Of a stretch of DNA of 47,564 nt, positions 12,701 through 20,166 are shown one piece after another. This DNA comes from Marinilabiliaceae bacterium UBA5488 (GTDB lineage: Bacteria > Bacteroidota > Bacteroidia > Bacteroidales > Marinilabiliaceae). How positions within the stretch are numbered: position 1 is the first letter of the stretch; each line of letters opens with the position of its first letter. The notes beneath the pieces were generated by a model. That model made no database searches, was not told the origin of the DNA, and saw nothing but the letters and a program-made list of their open reading frames with translations. A program made the translations under genes and the position numbers. The stretch lies in NCBI GenBank assembly GCA_002427105.1, contig DIPM01000030.1:1-47564 (forward strand), given 5' to 3'.

Positions 12701-15260
12701 TGTTGAATATTTTGCAGTAGTATTTTCGGGGCTCCTGAGCTTCCTCAATATCAAGAGTTAAAACCGGTCCTTCCTTAGTAAAAATCTCCGCGTTACAGTA
12801 TTGGTCATCTAAATTATCCGGATAGGGCAACCAGAAGTAGAGGTTTCCCGGGTCTTGCATACCAGTCAGTTTCCTAATATCGATGCTTATGCTTTCGCCG
12901 GCCGGAAGCTTGAAAAGGGTCTCGCTAAGAGCGACTTCTTTTTGGGCGGCAAATCCCTGAGAATAACTATCACCTTGGGGAATATCCTCGAAAGTAAGGC
13001 GGTTATCGGCCAAAAGCAGCCAGTGATCGCCTTGCAAAAAGGACAGCGGAATAGGGTCTGATATTTCGTTGTTGTTAAGTCGCATTTGCCGGGGCAGCTT
13101 AAAAGAGGCGATGCTGACAGGAAGTTTTTCAATTTTGTTGTAGCTAAGGTCGAGTTCGCTAAGTTTTTGTAAAAAGCACAGTTCTTCGGGAAAGTCCTTT
13201 ATTTGGTTGTTTGACAAATCCAGGACTTCCAGAAGGCGCCAGTTGCCAAAGCCATTCGGCAGACTGCTAATCCGGTTGTTATTGGCACTTAGTTCCACCA
13301 GATCCTTAAGCTGCAGCAAAGAGTCGGGCAGGCTGCTTAAGTTGTTGTGGCTGACATTAAGACGGGTTATTTCCGTTAATCGCCCCAGTTCGTTAGGAAG
13401 ACTGCTAAGTTGGTTGTTATGAAGGGTAAGGGAGAACAGCTTGCTAAGTTGCCCAATTTCGGGCGGTACAGCGCCCTCAAGGGCGTTGTTGTCGAGGTAC
13501 AGAGCTTGCAATTCCCTACAGTTGCCCAGAGAGGCAGGTATTTCCCCGCTAAAGTTATTATTGTCTATATTAAGCGAGGTCAACAAACTCAGCTCACCCA
13601 GGGATTGAGGTAGAGAGCCGCTTATGCGATTGTTACTTAGCCCGATGCTTCGCAGTTGACTTAGTTGGCCAATATTTTCGGGCAGAGAGCCTTCAAGGCC
13701 GCACTCCACAATATAAATATTGCTTAGCTGGCTTAAATTGGTAATGGATGCGGGAAGCCCTCCGCTAAGTTGGTTTTGGTAAAGATGTAAATATTCCAAT
13801 TTGCTTAGTTGTCCAAGCGTTTCGGGCAGACTTCCCTCCAGAAAGCCTTCCATTGAAAGGCTTTCGAGATTCTCAAGCAAAGCAATATCATCAGACAGAG
13901 AGGCTTTAAGCGTACTTTGGTATTCGGCCTTCAAGTCCAGTTCTTGCAATTTGGTCAATTGGTATAAGGAGGCAGGCAGCGTAGCGTGGAGCTTGCCTGC
14001 GACACTAAGAAATCGTAACTCACTAAGCAGACCCAGTTCTTCGGGCAGGTAGCCCTCTAAAGCATTGCTTTCCCCCTTAAGGCTTAGGCCTATTACCCGA
14101 CCGTTCATCACAAGTACCCCTTGCCATTTAATAACCGGCAGACTGATATCCCAGGGGAGAGCTTTTCCAAAAGTATCGTTTATGGCAAGCAGAGCAAGAG
14201 AATCTTGCTCGTTTACTTCAATGGCTTCGGGCGATAGATACACAGCATGTATTACATTGGAGCTAAAAACCCTGTCGCCTATGTTGATTTGCTCGCCGGT
14301 ATTAAGATAGTAATAGCCATTAAAATCGCCTCCCCAGCCAAAATTCACATGAAAGCGCCCCTCGCTGTCAATGCCATCGACCACCACAGCATGAGCGAAG
14401 TTTTTGCCGCTAATGGCGATATAGACAGGGCGCTCCTGCTGAAGCTCATTGTGTATATACCATGACTTCTTACTACCGTGGTATAGTTGGTAGCCGAAAT
14501 GAGTCTCCATAACCGACTCGTAGTTGCCAAGTGCCGGAGCACTGCCGGTCATACCTGAAGTCAGGCAGTATTGCATTTCCATGGCAATACCAAGCTGCAA
14601 GGAAAGATTTTGATAGGCCTCGTCACTCATATTTGCCCAGTCGTAGCTTGTGCTTTCGAAATCGGCGCATATCTCCCCCAGATTAGGGTGGATGTAACAA
14701 TGGGAACCGATGCCCCGCTGGGGATAGCTGTGATAGGCCATGATTTGGGCGAAGGCCGTGGCCACACACCCCGAGGAGCAGCCCCCTGTTTCAGGATGGA
14801 TATACTGGTTAAGCGAGATGCCTTTGCTGTCGAGCAGGGGACTAAGCGGGGTCGTGATGCTGCCGCTTTTCAAGGGAGATGGCTCACCCAAATCAAGGCT
14901 TGCCTCGTAAAGTTTTAGAAGTTCCTTAAGGGCATCAGGAGCCTGAGAATAGCTAAATTGCCCCCGCTCAGAGTAGCCAATGATGCTGTGGCGCTTGTCG
15001 TCGCCTGCTATTATCACATATCCTTGCAGAGCGCTTTGAAACACAGTAAGAGTAGTGTTTGCAGTTGCCTGTGATTGATAGCGCACTTGCAGTTCCTCCT
15101 GCTGCATAGACGCCGATTTCAGGGGACTGCACTGTTGAAAAAAGTCGAGAGCCTTGGCGTAACGGCTTTGAGCATTTAGGCCGCTGCTTGTAAGCAGCAG
15201 CAAAAGAGATAAGAGAGCGTGCAAGTTCTTGCGATATATGGTGTAGATAGCAGTCTTCAT
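9792..15260 (-). CDS. Giant secreted protein: C10 peptidase, LRRs, HExxH metallopeptidase-like domain
   Basis: 1822 residues. A signal peptide (cleavage near A30) and a propeptide-like region precede a C10 (streptopain) cysteine peptidase with nucleophile C165 in GCVATAFAQIM, H290 in FAHAVVVDG and NFGWGG at about 306-311. About 15 leucine-rich repeats follow (385-755): plant-type LSGxLPxxLGxL repeats first, then LPxxLxxLxxL repeats. Next come beta-rich segments, perhaps ZU5-like near 1000-1150. A second peptidase-like domain has H1274-EYM-H1278 and, 18 residues on, E1296 in FFAEAHA, the gluzincin pattern. No T9SS sorting domain is seen at its C-terminus. It is the last gene of a three-gene operon, 10 bases after the T9SS-sorted small protein. 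Both active sites look complete; substrates are unknown. Confidence 0.85.
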   Translation of the reverse strand: MKTAIYTIYRKNLHALLSLLLLLTSSGLNAQSRYAKALDFFQQCSPLKSASMQQEELQVRYQSQATANTTLTVFQSALQGYVIIAGDDKRHSIIGYSERGQFSYSQAPDALKELLKLYEASLDLGEPSPLKSGSITTPLSPLLDSKGISLNQYIHPETGGCSSGCVATAFAQIMAYHSYPQRGIGSHCYIHPNLGEICADFESTSYDWANMSDEAYQNLSLQLGIAMEMQYCLTSGMTGSAPALGNYESVMETHFGYQLYHGSKKSWYIHNELQQERPVYIAISGKNFAHAVVVDGIDSEGRFHVNFGWGGDFNGYYYLNTGEQINIGDRVFSSNVIHAVYLSPEAIEVNEQDSLALLAINDTFGKALPWDISLPVIKWQGVLVMNGRVIGLSLKGESNALEGYLPEELGLLSELRFLSVAGKLHATLPASLYQLTKLQELDLKAEYQSTLKASLSDDIALLENLESLSMEGFLEGSLPETLGQLSKLEYLHLYQNQLSGGLPASITNLSQLSNIYIVECGLEGSLPENIGQLSQLRSIGLSNNRISGSLPQSLGELSLLTSLNIDNNNFSGEIPASLGNCRELQALYLDNNALEGAVPPEIGQLSKLFSLTLHNNQLSSLPNELGRLTEITRLNVSHNNLSSLPDSLLQLKDLVELSANNNRISSLPNGFGNWRLLEVLDLSNNQIKDFPEELCFLQKLSELDLSYNKIEKLPVSIASFKLPRQMRLNNNEISDPIPLSFLQGDHWLLLADNRLTFEDIPQGDSYSQGFAAQKEVALSETLFKLPAGESISIDIRKLTGMQDPGNLYFWLPYPDNLDDQYCNAEIFTKEGPVLTLDIEEAQEPRKYYCKIFNNQAPLFDWEYMGNPQQTAVLPFLNTQALTVQAMTEDEEIEASYPENKVLGLEQIPNATITDRSVVLVSPFKVRGNIVWEASSDAEFWHELSANMSEPALAANIVSFNAQELVVNAQTDAWYRCVLREVNCDPLYGDPIKVLALGETLFDSMVNVDSEDFSIEVDSISVTLPKGLTEGDFRLQITKLKNPPAAPEGFLMGSVYDVSVDFGSEFTLPIEIRLKNLDLRGLDPKDLPCYKPVFFNEEKQEWEEYYAGGITLEDQDLYFRTFHLTKLGWWRLDHYSYTHSFENDKVQVIYRYNKSPQEDQYYDSYALDPKFSFNASYHNSNIDPEAGGAPYLVQDVAYSMKQIIEAFDAANLPNQLLMRKFTVYVGYTGHLLIDNLLGYGDAHGYINSSGYSQGYFFLNSAMAFDVDEVRRTLAHEYMHYIQSKWIKVEMGNYFFAEAHAPLADRLVWDAGLMKETEPELALKSALRPSDYSKTILDLLGDSWDAGTAPLFGIAEKFTVNSADANTSSAFLHYMRSYRDGEKLNIADLLINHRTSFDVITNWSWRTYLNSQIAGKLSSNIGKEYDDYLRYLLSGKNTNFTILSTEGGNIFSPLIINSGPSNDGGFVKRASWKYKPEESDTREENIEFKIPHLASRIVLLNNSTPDRSLVISYQPEHEANAEYKVYYAWYDHEIKEMQFEDISEVDKFSILLDARTEEAEKNFQNFALLIFVNRKCPDVIGLAANFNPKFKLKASPIINIDDLIYANVSDKFIHNYSDGSKGQFIITGRMDIARAIPLAYSWELKNYSRHKRMVNESIAVVEVSFEEYLNIDNGPTLPNTIQEWDKRQSIFYDILTGHTEIMQNTKTSYTRGEYYNAEDRLHPLHRYKLTDETHHIVLEDVLDFSTGIISDVVGKAHAFETNSTEHTQGILKTLEHSITETELAVDGQILGTTSKSLVGSDFSADGIIINLWFNCANFWDKWED

Positions 15261-15270
15261 GGCTTAGGCA

Positions 15271-15876
15271 TTAATGAATCAGATGTTTCGAAATGTTCTG
15301 CGCGTCTTTTGTAAGCAGTTGTAGAAGGTAAGCACCTGAAGGCAGAGATACAGCAATTTCTGTCTCTCCGGCAATAGTGGTGTTAAGGAGTCTCTTTCCC
15401 ATTATATTAATCAATATAATCTCAGCTTCTCCTTCAAAATCTAGCGGAGGTTTCAGATAAAGTGAAGAAGATGTAAGCAGAGTCGTCCAAAGAGAATTAT
15501 CCGTTTTATCGGAGGAGTTCTTATTAGTCTCGCTGATAGCAATAGGAACCAGCACCGAGCATTTGTTTTTATCGCTAACCTTCAGGGCGTAGTTTTTCCC
15601 GCTTGCCGGAATTAGTATGATGGTTTCGCCCTGTTTAAGCAGGTTTTCTCCTTCAAGCCAACTGTAGCTGTAGGGAGCAGAGCCGCCACTTATATCATAG
15701 CCCATAATACCAATGGCAGAAGGTATCCCGGTATATAGAGCTTCATCAAAAAGAACATCGACTTCCAGAGCTTGTTCGGCTTGCGGGGGAAGGGGCATTT
15801 TGACCACCGTTTGCGCCACAGATGTAAGGCTGCAAAAAGAAAGAATAGCTGTAAGTATGTAGTAGAAGAGTTTCAT
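15271..15876 (-). CDS. Small T9SS-sorted secreted protein
   Basis: A 201-residue protein. The signal peptide ends near SVAQ (residue 22). A single beta-rich domain with the SprB-like segment GGSAPYSYSWLEGENLLKQG (about 63-82) and a block of polar Ser/Asn residues come next. The last 75 residues (EAEIILINIMGKRLLN... SGAYLLQLLTKDAQNISKHLI) look like a type A T9SS C-terminal sorting domain. It is predicted to be exported across the outer membrane and anchored or released. I place the start at the ATG at 15876, ten bases after the stop of the upstream FGE-type gene; the longer frame from 15978 would overlap that gene. Function is unknown. Confidence 0.8.
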   Translation of the reverse strand: MKLFYYILTAILSFCSLTSVAQTVVKMPLPPQAEQALEVDVLFDEALYTGIPSAIGIMGYDISGGSAPYSYSWLEGENLLKQGETIILIPASGKNYALKVSDKNKCSVLVPIAISETNKNSSDKTDNSLWTTLLTSSSLYLKPPLDFEGEAEIILINIMGKRLLNTTIAGETEIAVSLPSGAYLLQLLTKDAQNISKHLIH

Positions 15877-15886
15877 AAGCAGATTT

Positions 15887-17113
15887 TTAAAATTCCAAGA
15901 CCATACGGAAACCCGTTTTACCACAAAAGAAACACTCGGGTTCATCGGGATGACCCGTATTACCCCAACATCCGTCATAGCAGCCGGGCACTTGTGCCTG
16001 ACGATCGCGTATGTAGAAAGTGCCTAAACCAAAGTTTGTCTGATCCCCAAAGTCGCCTCCCCTGACCACCTTTTGTGTACCCTCTGCTGGGCCGGCGGGG
16101 TCAAGTACGCCATCTTCGTCAGCATAAGGCGCTTTATACCAGTCTCTGCACCACTCTCTCACGTTTCCACTCATATCATAAATGCCAAGAGCATTGGGAC
16201 TTAAAGTAGCCACTTCCTGCTTGTCGTCGCAGTTGTAATAGTTCCATGCAACCTTGTCAAGTTCATCGCTGCCCGAATAATTATAGTTTTCCTTATGTAT
16301 TCCTCCTGCGGCGGCATATTCCCATTGCGCTTCCGTGGGAAGCTGCATATCCAGGCCGGTACGTCGTTTGAGTTCAGGTAAAAAATTATGAAAGATAGCA
16401 TTCCAGCTTACTCCGCTCACCGGGTGAAAGGGACGCTCATATTCGTTATGTCCCTCAAAATCTGCCAGTTTATCATAGGGCAGAGCTCCCATTATCTCTT
16501 CCCAAAGGTCATTAGTCGTTTCTGTTTGAGCCATATAAAAGCTGCTGAGATTAACCGTGTGGCTGTAGCGGCTTTCGGGAATATCAGAATTGCCCATGAT
16601 AAAAGAGCCTCCTTCGATAAGGATTAAGTCAAATGATAGCTCGTTGATGGTTACCCGGATTTTAGGAGCTCCCTTTTGAGAGACTTTAAGCAGGTGGGTG
16701 TTTTCGCCCGACTTAAAAGTAATAGTAGCAGAACGTGGCAATGAGGGGTTGGAAGCAAATCCGGCCATTAGTCCCAACTTGCCGGCCTCACCTTGCAGGG
16801 CAGCAAGTTGTATCCAGTCGGCATCAGCATCAGCAGTCCATCCGGGATTGGTTTCAAGAAGAAATATGATGGCATCTTTTTTATGCTCCAGTTGCAGAGA
16901 AGAACTACTTTGATAGCTCTTGCCGTCAAATCGTATTATAAGAGTTTGTGATGGATTATCGGGGTCGTCAGGGTCGTCGGGGTCGTCAGGGTCGTCGGGG
17001 TCGTCAGGATTCTCAATAATTGGGTCATCCTTGGGCTTGTCGGACGACTTGCCACAGGACGCAAAAATCATGGCAGCAACAAGCGAGATGGACAGGAAAA
17101 CGCGTATTTTCAT
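15887..17113 (-). CDS. BACON plus FGE-sulfatase-domain lipoprotein
   Basis: A 408-residue lipoprotein (lipobox IFASC, C20). Residues 35-54 are an acidic (Asp-Asp-Pro)n linker encoded by a 9-bp tandem repeat. A BACON beta-sandwich spans about 72-148 (NPGWTADADADWIQLA... LLKVSQKG). An FGE-sulfatase domain spans about 158-406, with IEGGSFIMGN, LPTEAQWEYAA, GNVREWCRDWY, RGGDF and TGFRMV. The paired active-site cysteines of genuine formylglycine-generating enzymes after RGG are not in their usual place; a Cys-rich insert (GCYDGCW...ECFFC) occurs instead. It is therefore probably a binding or structural relative. It is the first gene of the three-gene operon. The ATG at 17113 is preferred, since upstream frame is tandem repeat. 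Confidence 0.83.
   Translation of the reverse strand: MKIRVFLSISLVAAMIFASCGKSSDKPKDDPIIENPDDPDDPDDPDDPDDPDNPSQTLIIRFDGKSYQSSSSLQLEHKKDAIIFLLETNPGWTADADADWIQLAALQGEAGKLGLMAGFASNPSLPRSATITFKSGENTHLLKVSQKGAPKIRVTINELSFDLILIEGGSFIMGNSDIPESRYSHTVNLSSFYMAQTETTNDLWEEIMGALPYDKLADFEGHNEYERPFHPVSGVSWNAIFHNFLPELKRRTGLDMQLPTEAQWEYAAAGGIHKENYNYSGSDELDKVAWNYYNCDDKQEVATLSPNALGIYDMSGNVREWCRDWYKAPYADEDGVLDPAGPAEGTQKVVRGGDFGDQTNFGLGTFYIRDRQAQVPGCYDGCWGNTGHPDEPECFFCGKTGFRMVLEF
16959..17008 (-). repeat. 9-bp tandem repeat encoding (PDD)n linker
   Basis: Five to six 9-base units alternating GTCGTCAGG and GTCGTCGGG, in frame within the FGE-type lipoprotein gene. Gain or loss of units would change linker length without shifting the frame. 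Confidence 0.85.
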
Positions 17114-17243
17114 ATCTAAGGCTGTTATATAACAGGTGTTTATACGTTCATTATTGGGGCTATGTTTCTTTTTACAGCCAATAAATTTACTTTTATTAAC
17201 ATACCCGGACGCAAGCGTTTCTACCAATATGCCGCCACTACCC

Positions 17244-17303
17244 TCCATCCTCCATCCTCCATCCTCCATCTTCCATCTTCCATCTTCCATCTTCCATCTT
17301 CCT
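17244..17303. repeat. CCATCCT / CCATCTT tandem repeat tract
   Basis: Three CCATCCT and five CCATCTT 7-base units. The tract is the reverse-complement relative of 5018-5125. Here too it lies just upstream of the start codon of a minus-strand gene. Confidence 0.85.
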
Positions 17304-17442
17304 CCCGCTAAACGCTAAACTGGTTAGAACCCGAAACTTGAAACCCTTTTATTCAAGGTTGCGGCCCTCATTTCCTCAACTCATCAATTCCTAAGACCTT
17401 AGGAAGATTTGTTTTTATTTTAAGCGGTAGCGTAATTTTTGT

Positions 17443-17450
17443 TATTTTTG
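17443..17450 (+). promoter_or_regulatory. Candidate -7 element of serine protease gene
   Basis: TATTTTTG matches TAnnTTTG, about 34 bases upstream of the ATG at 17484. No good -33 TTTG is seen at the usual distance. Confidence 0.45.
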
Positions 17451-17483
17451 GAAGATTATGGATTAGCACTAATTAAGAAGTAA

Positions 17484-19121
17484 ATGAATAGCAGTTTGAT
17501 GAAATATTTGTCGCTTGCAGCTTTGCTTTTCTGCCTTGCTCACGCGACAGAAGGGCAGATTAGTCACGGAGGCCGGCCCTTGTTTGCTCCTGTTTCGTCG
17601 GCAGAAGAAGCAGGATTAAAGCTTGTGAAAATGCCCCAACTTCCTCAATCGGCTTATTCGAATATCACTTATGAACCAAAGGATAAGGCTCAGCCCCTGC
17701 GCTTTGCTCATCCTTTCTTCGTGGAATACACACCTGAGAACTCAGGCAGCTGGCATAGGGCTGATGATGGCAGCAGGATATGGAGAATTGCCATAAAATC
17801 GCCCGGAGCCTATTCTCTAAACCTGATTTTTGATCGTTTTGTTTTGCCCCGGGGCGCCTCACTGTTTATTTACAACCCTGAGCAGAGCGTGGTCTTGGGT
17901 TCATTTACCGAAGCGAACAATTTGCCATCGGGACTGCTAGCCACCTCACCTGTTTCCGGCGAGGAGCTAATAGTAGAGCTTAGGCTTGCCGCCGGACTTC
18001 GACAAGAACCTGAGCTGAAGATAGGAGCTATAAATCATGATTATCTTAACGTGCTTAAGTATCTTCCTATTGAAGGCAGCCGCTTTGGACTTAGCGGGGC
18101 TTGCCACCCCGAGATGAGTTGTGAGAGCGATGAGATGCGCATCGCAAACGGACAGGCAGTGTGTCGCATAATTATTGATGGCACGGAGCTTTGCAGCGGC
18201 ACAATGGTAAACAACAGCCGCAATGACGGAAGACCCTATTTTATGACAGCTTCCCACTGCTTAAAAAATGAGTTTTCGCATAATACAGTAATCTTCACCT
18301 TTAACTACCAGGTGCCCGACTGCGACAGCAATATAGAGGGGAGTTTTCTGGAGACCATCTCGGGCTCTGAATTACGTGCGAAAGCCGGAGAATTGGATCT
18401 TGCTCTTGTGGAGATGTCATCCATGCCTCCGGCTGCCTATCGTCCCTATTGGGCGGGATGGTCAAGAAGCACTACTCCGGCAGCTCCGGTTTATACCATA
18501 CATCATCCTCAGGGAGACGTAAAGAAGATATCAGTTTCAAATAATACAGTCACGCCAAGCTCCTTTTACAGCTTTACGAGCGATTCGCACTGGCATGTTG
18601 ACAGATGGCATGAAGGCGCCACCGAGTCGGGCTCTTCGGGGGCGGGACTGTTTGATGCAAATAATCGTTTGATAGGCACACTCAGCGGAGGCAGTGCTTC
18701 ATGCACCAATCCTGTTAATGATTATTTTATGCGTTTTAATAAGGCCTGGAGTTATTTTAGTGCAGCCAATAAGCAACTTGCGATATGGTTGTCGCCTGAT
18801 GATCAAAGCCTTCAAGCAGTTGATGGTTTTGATTATTATAATAGTAGTACCTTAGATACCGCAGCTTATTCAGGCGAATTCAAATTGCTGCCAAACCCGG
18901 CTAGTGGGCTTATCGAGATTTACATCCCCAACGTGAGCGGAGAAGGGAGGGTTTCCCTTTACAGCATATCGGGTCATAAGGCCGGTCATGTGCAGCTTTC
19001 CTTTGTTAACGGCAAGGCTGTAATGAACTTATCAGCATTTATGCCCGGCTTCTACCTTCTCAAGGCAGAGATTGGTGGTCGGCAATATGTTGAGAAGATA
19101 GTAATTAAGACTGAGCTCTAA
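17484..19121 (+). CDS. T9SS-sorted trypsin-like serine endopeptidase
   Basis: A 545-residue secreted protease. A signal peptide (residues 1-25) and a proregion with a beta-rich domain (about 70-170) precede an S1-fold catalytic domain of the lysyl-endopeptidase type. The catalytic triad is H258 in TASHC, D305 in ELDLAL and S385 in GSSGAG. The C-terminal 80 residues (FKLLPNPASG... GFYLLKAEIGGRQYVEKIVIK) form a type A T9SS sorting domain. It is predicted to be exported and act on extracellular protein. Translation could also begin at M6 (17499). The next gene is convergent and only five bases away. It is divergent from the FGE/C10 operon. Confidence 0.9.
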   Translation: MNSSLMKYLSLAALLFCLAHATEGQISHGGRPLFAPVSSAEEAGLKLVKMPQLPQSAYSNITYEPKDKAQPLRFAHPFFVEYTPENSGSWHRADDGSRIWRIAIKSPGAYSLNLIFDRFVLPRGASLFIYNPEQSVVLGSFTEANNLPSGLLATSPVSGEELIVELRLAAGLRQEPELKIGAINHDYLNVLKYLPIEGSRFGLSGACHPEMSCESDEMRIANGQAVCRIIIDGTELCSGTMVNNSRNDGRPYFMTASHCLKNEFSHNTVIFTFNYQVPDCDSNIEGSFLETISGSELRAKAGELDLALVEMSSMPPAAYRPYWAGWSRSTTPAAPVYTIHHPQGDVKKISVSNNTVTPSSFYSFTSDSHWHVDRWHEGATESGSSGAGLFDANNRLIGTLSGGSASCTNPVNDYFMRFNKAWSYFSAANKQLAIWLSPDDQSLQAVDGFDYYNSSTLDTAAYSGEFKLLPNPASGLIEIYIPNVSGEGRVSLYSISGHKAGHVQLSFVNGKAVMNLSAFMPGFYLLKAEIGGRQYVEKIVIKTEL

Positions 19122-19126
19122 GAGCC

Positions 19127-20134
19127 TTATTCAATTATTTTAATGCGGTCGATGCAGAGAAAGGGCGGTGTTTGAATCAGGCCCTGCTCACTGTTTTTCG
19201 ATGAACTAAAGGAGAAGCTAAGACTGTTAATCAATCCAAGAGAAGACAGGTCGATATCAGTCCATTCGCCGATGATATAGTTTTTCTTCTTATTCTCAAA
19301 ACGATAATCGGCCATATAAAATTCTACAGTCCCCGTGAGCATTCCCTTTTCGTCGTAGCCCTTTATGGTGAGCAAAAACCAGTCCAGCGGATTTGCCGAG
19401 GCTTCATCGCCAAAGCGACTCACCTGATCAGTCCCGTTACGCATAAATAAATAGGCAAAGGTAGAATTGGTAACGCTTATAGAAGATATTCTGCGCAGCA
19501 TATTATCTTCAAAATGCATGGCAAGAGCTTCGGGCGACAGCGGCTCCTGATAAATTAGGAAAATACTGTCTTTTGATAGCGGGGCAAAGGCACTATACAG
19601 AGATGGCGACAAGTTGCTTAGCGAGTTGCTGCGCAGCTTACTAAGTCCAAAGCCTACCCATTGGTCTTCGGATGGTGCATAAGTGGGAAATATTAGTCCT
19701 TTAGAATAAAAGCCATCGGGATGATTAGTTCCTCCGGCGCCCAGGTCGTATTTGGCAGTTCCTAAAGAAAATTCCTTAAAATCAATGATAATAATGGTCG
19801 AGACCGGTATCATAAGAGTGTCGGCTCCTCTGGGGTTTGTTACGATAAAGGTATAACTTATCTTTCCAAGTTCCTTTGATATATGACTTAGTTCCTTTTC
19901 CTCCGATATGAGTTCATTACCTAGGTACCATGAGTATTGGGCATCCACTTCATAAGTAATCTTTGGCGCCAGCACCAGAGTGTCGTTAAGCTCGAGTTCG
20001 AAGCCTCCCTGCGGCATTTTAATATAAGCGCCCGGTGCAGGAGTGTCAAGCTCATTGTTCTCGCAGCCAAGGGCCAACAGCGCAATAAGGGCTGCAAATA
20101 AGCAGTACCGAATATATGAAGAAGCGATGGACAT
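19127..20134 (-). CDS. DUF4465 lipoprotein with PKD-like domain
   Basis: A 335-residue predicted surface lipoprotein (lipobox LLALGC). A PKD-like Ig-fold module occupies about residues 35-120 (LNDTLVLAPKITYEVDAQYSWYLG... YTFIVTNPRG). A DUF4465 domain follows, ending in the family's VDLSSLG-like and C-I-D segments (IGEWTDIDLSSLGLINSLSFSFSSSK...PPFLCIDRIKI). DUF4465 proteins are Bacteroidota cell-surface proteins without known activity. Four 7-bp ATCAGTT repeats abut the start codon. Gene spacing suggests it could be transcribed with the upstream TlpA-like gene (33-base gap). Confidence 0.8.
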   Translation of the reverse strand: MSIASSYIRYCLFAALIALLALGCENNELDTPAPGAYIKMPQGGFELELNDTLVLAPKITYEVDAQYSWYLGNELISEEKELSHISKELGKISYTFIVTNPRGADTLMIPVSTIIIIDFKEFSLGTAKYDLGAGGTNHPDGFYSKGLIFPTYAPSEDQWVGFGLSKLRSNSLSNLSPSLYSAFAPLSKDSIFLIYQEPLSPEALAMHFEDNMLRRISSISVTNSTFAYLFMRNGTDQVSRFGDEASANPLDWFLLTIKGYDEKGMLTGTVEFYMADYRFENKKKNYIIGEWTDIDLSSLGLINSLSFSFSSSKNSEQGLIQTPPFLCIDRIKIIE

Positions 20135-20160
20135 CAGTTATCAGTTATCAGTTATCAGTT
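20133..20160. repeat. 7-bp tandem repeat (ATCAGTT x4) at a start codon
   Basis: Four exact ATCAGTT units. The first overlaps the ATG of the DUF4465 gene (20134), so the repeats occupy its leader and the gap to the upstream TlpA-like gene. Confidence 0.9.
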
Positions 20161-20166
20161 ATGGGT

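Noticed and set aside
15271..15978. A 235-residue version of the T9SS-sorted protein
   Set aside because: The first 34 residues would overlap the end of the upstream gene, and the signal peptide begins at the ATG at 15876.
16920..17132. A plus-strand frame with SGSSGSSG repeats
   Set aside because: It is the antisense reading of the (PDD)n linker repeat of the FGE-type lipoprotein, which has the conserved frame.
17222..17290. An N-terminal extension of the FGE-type lipoprotein
   Set aside because: The extension is repeat translation plus unrelated sequence; the signal peptide begins at the ATG at 17113.
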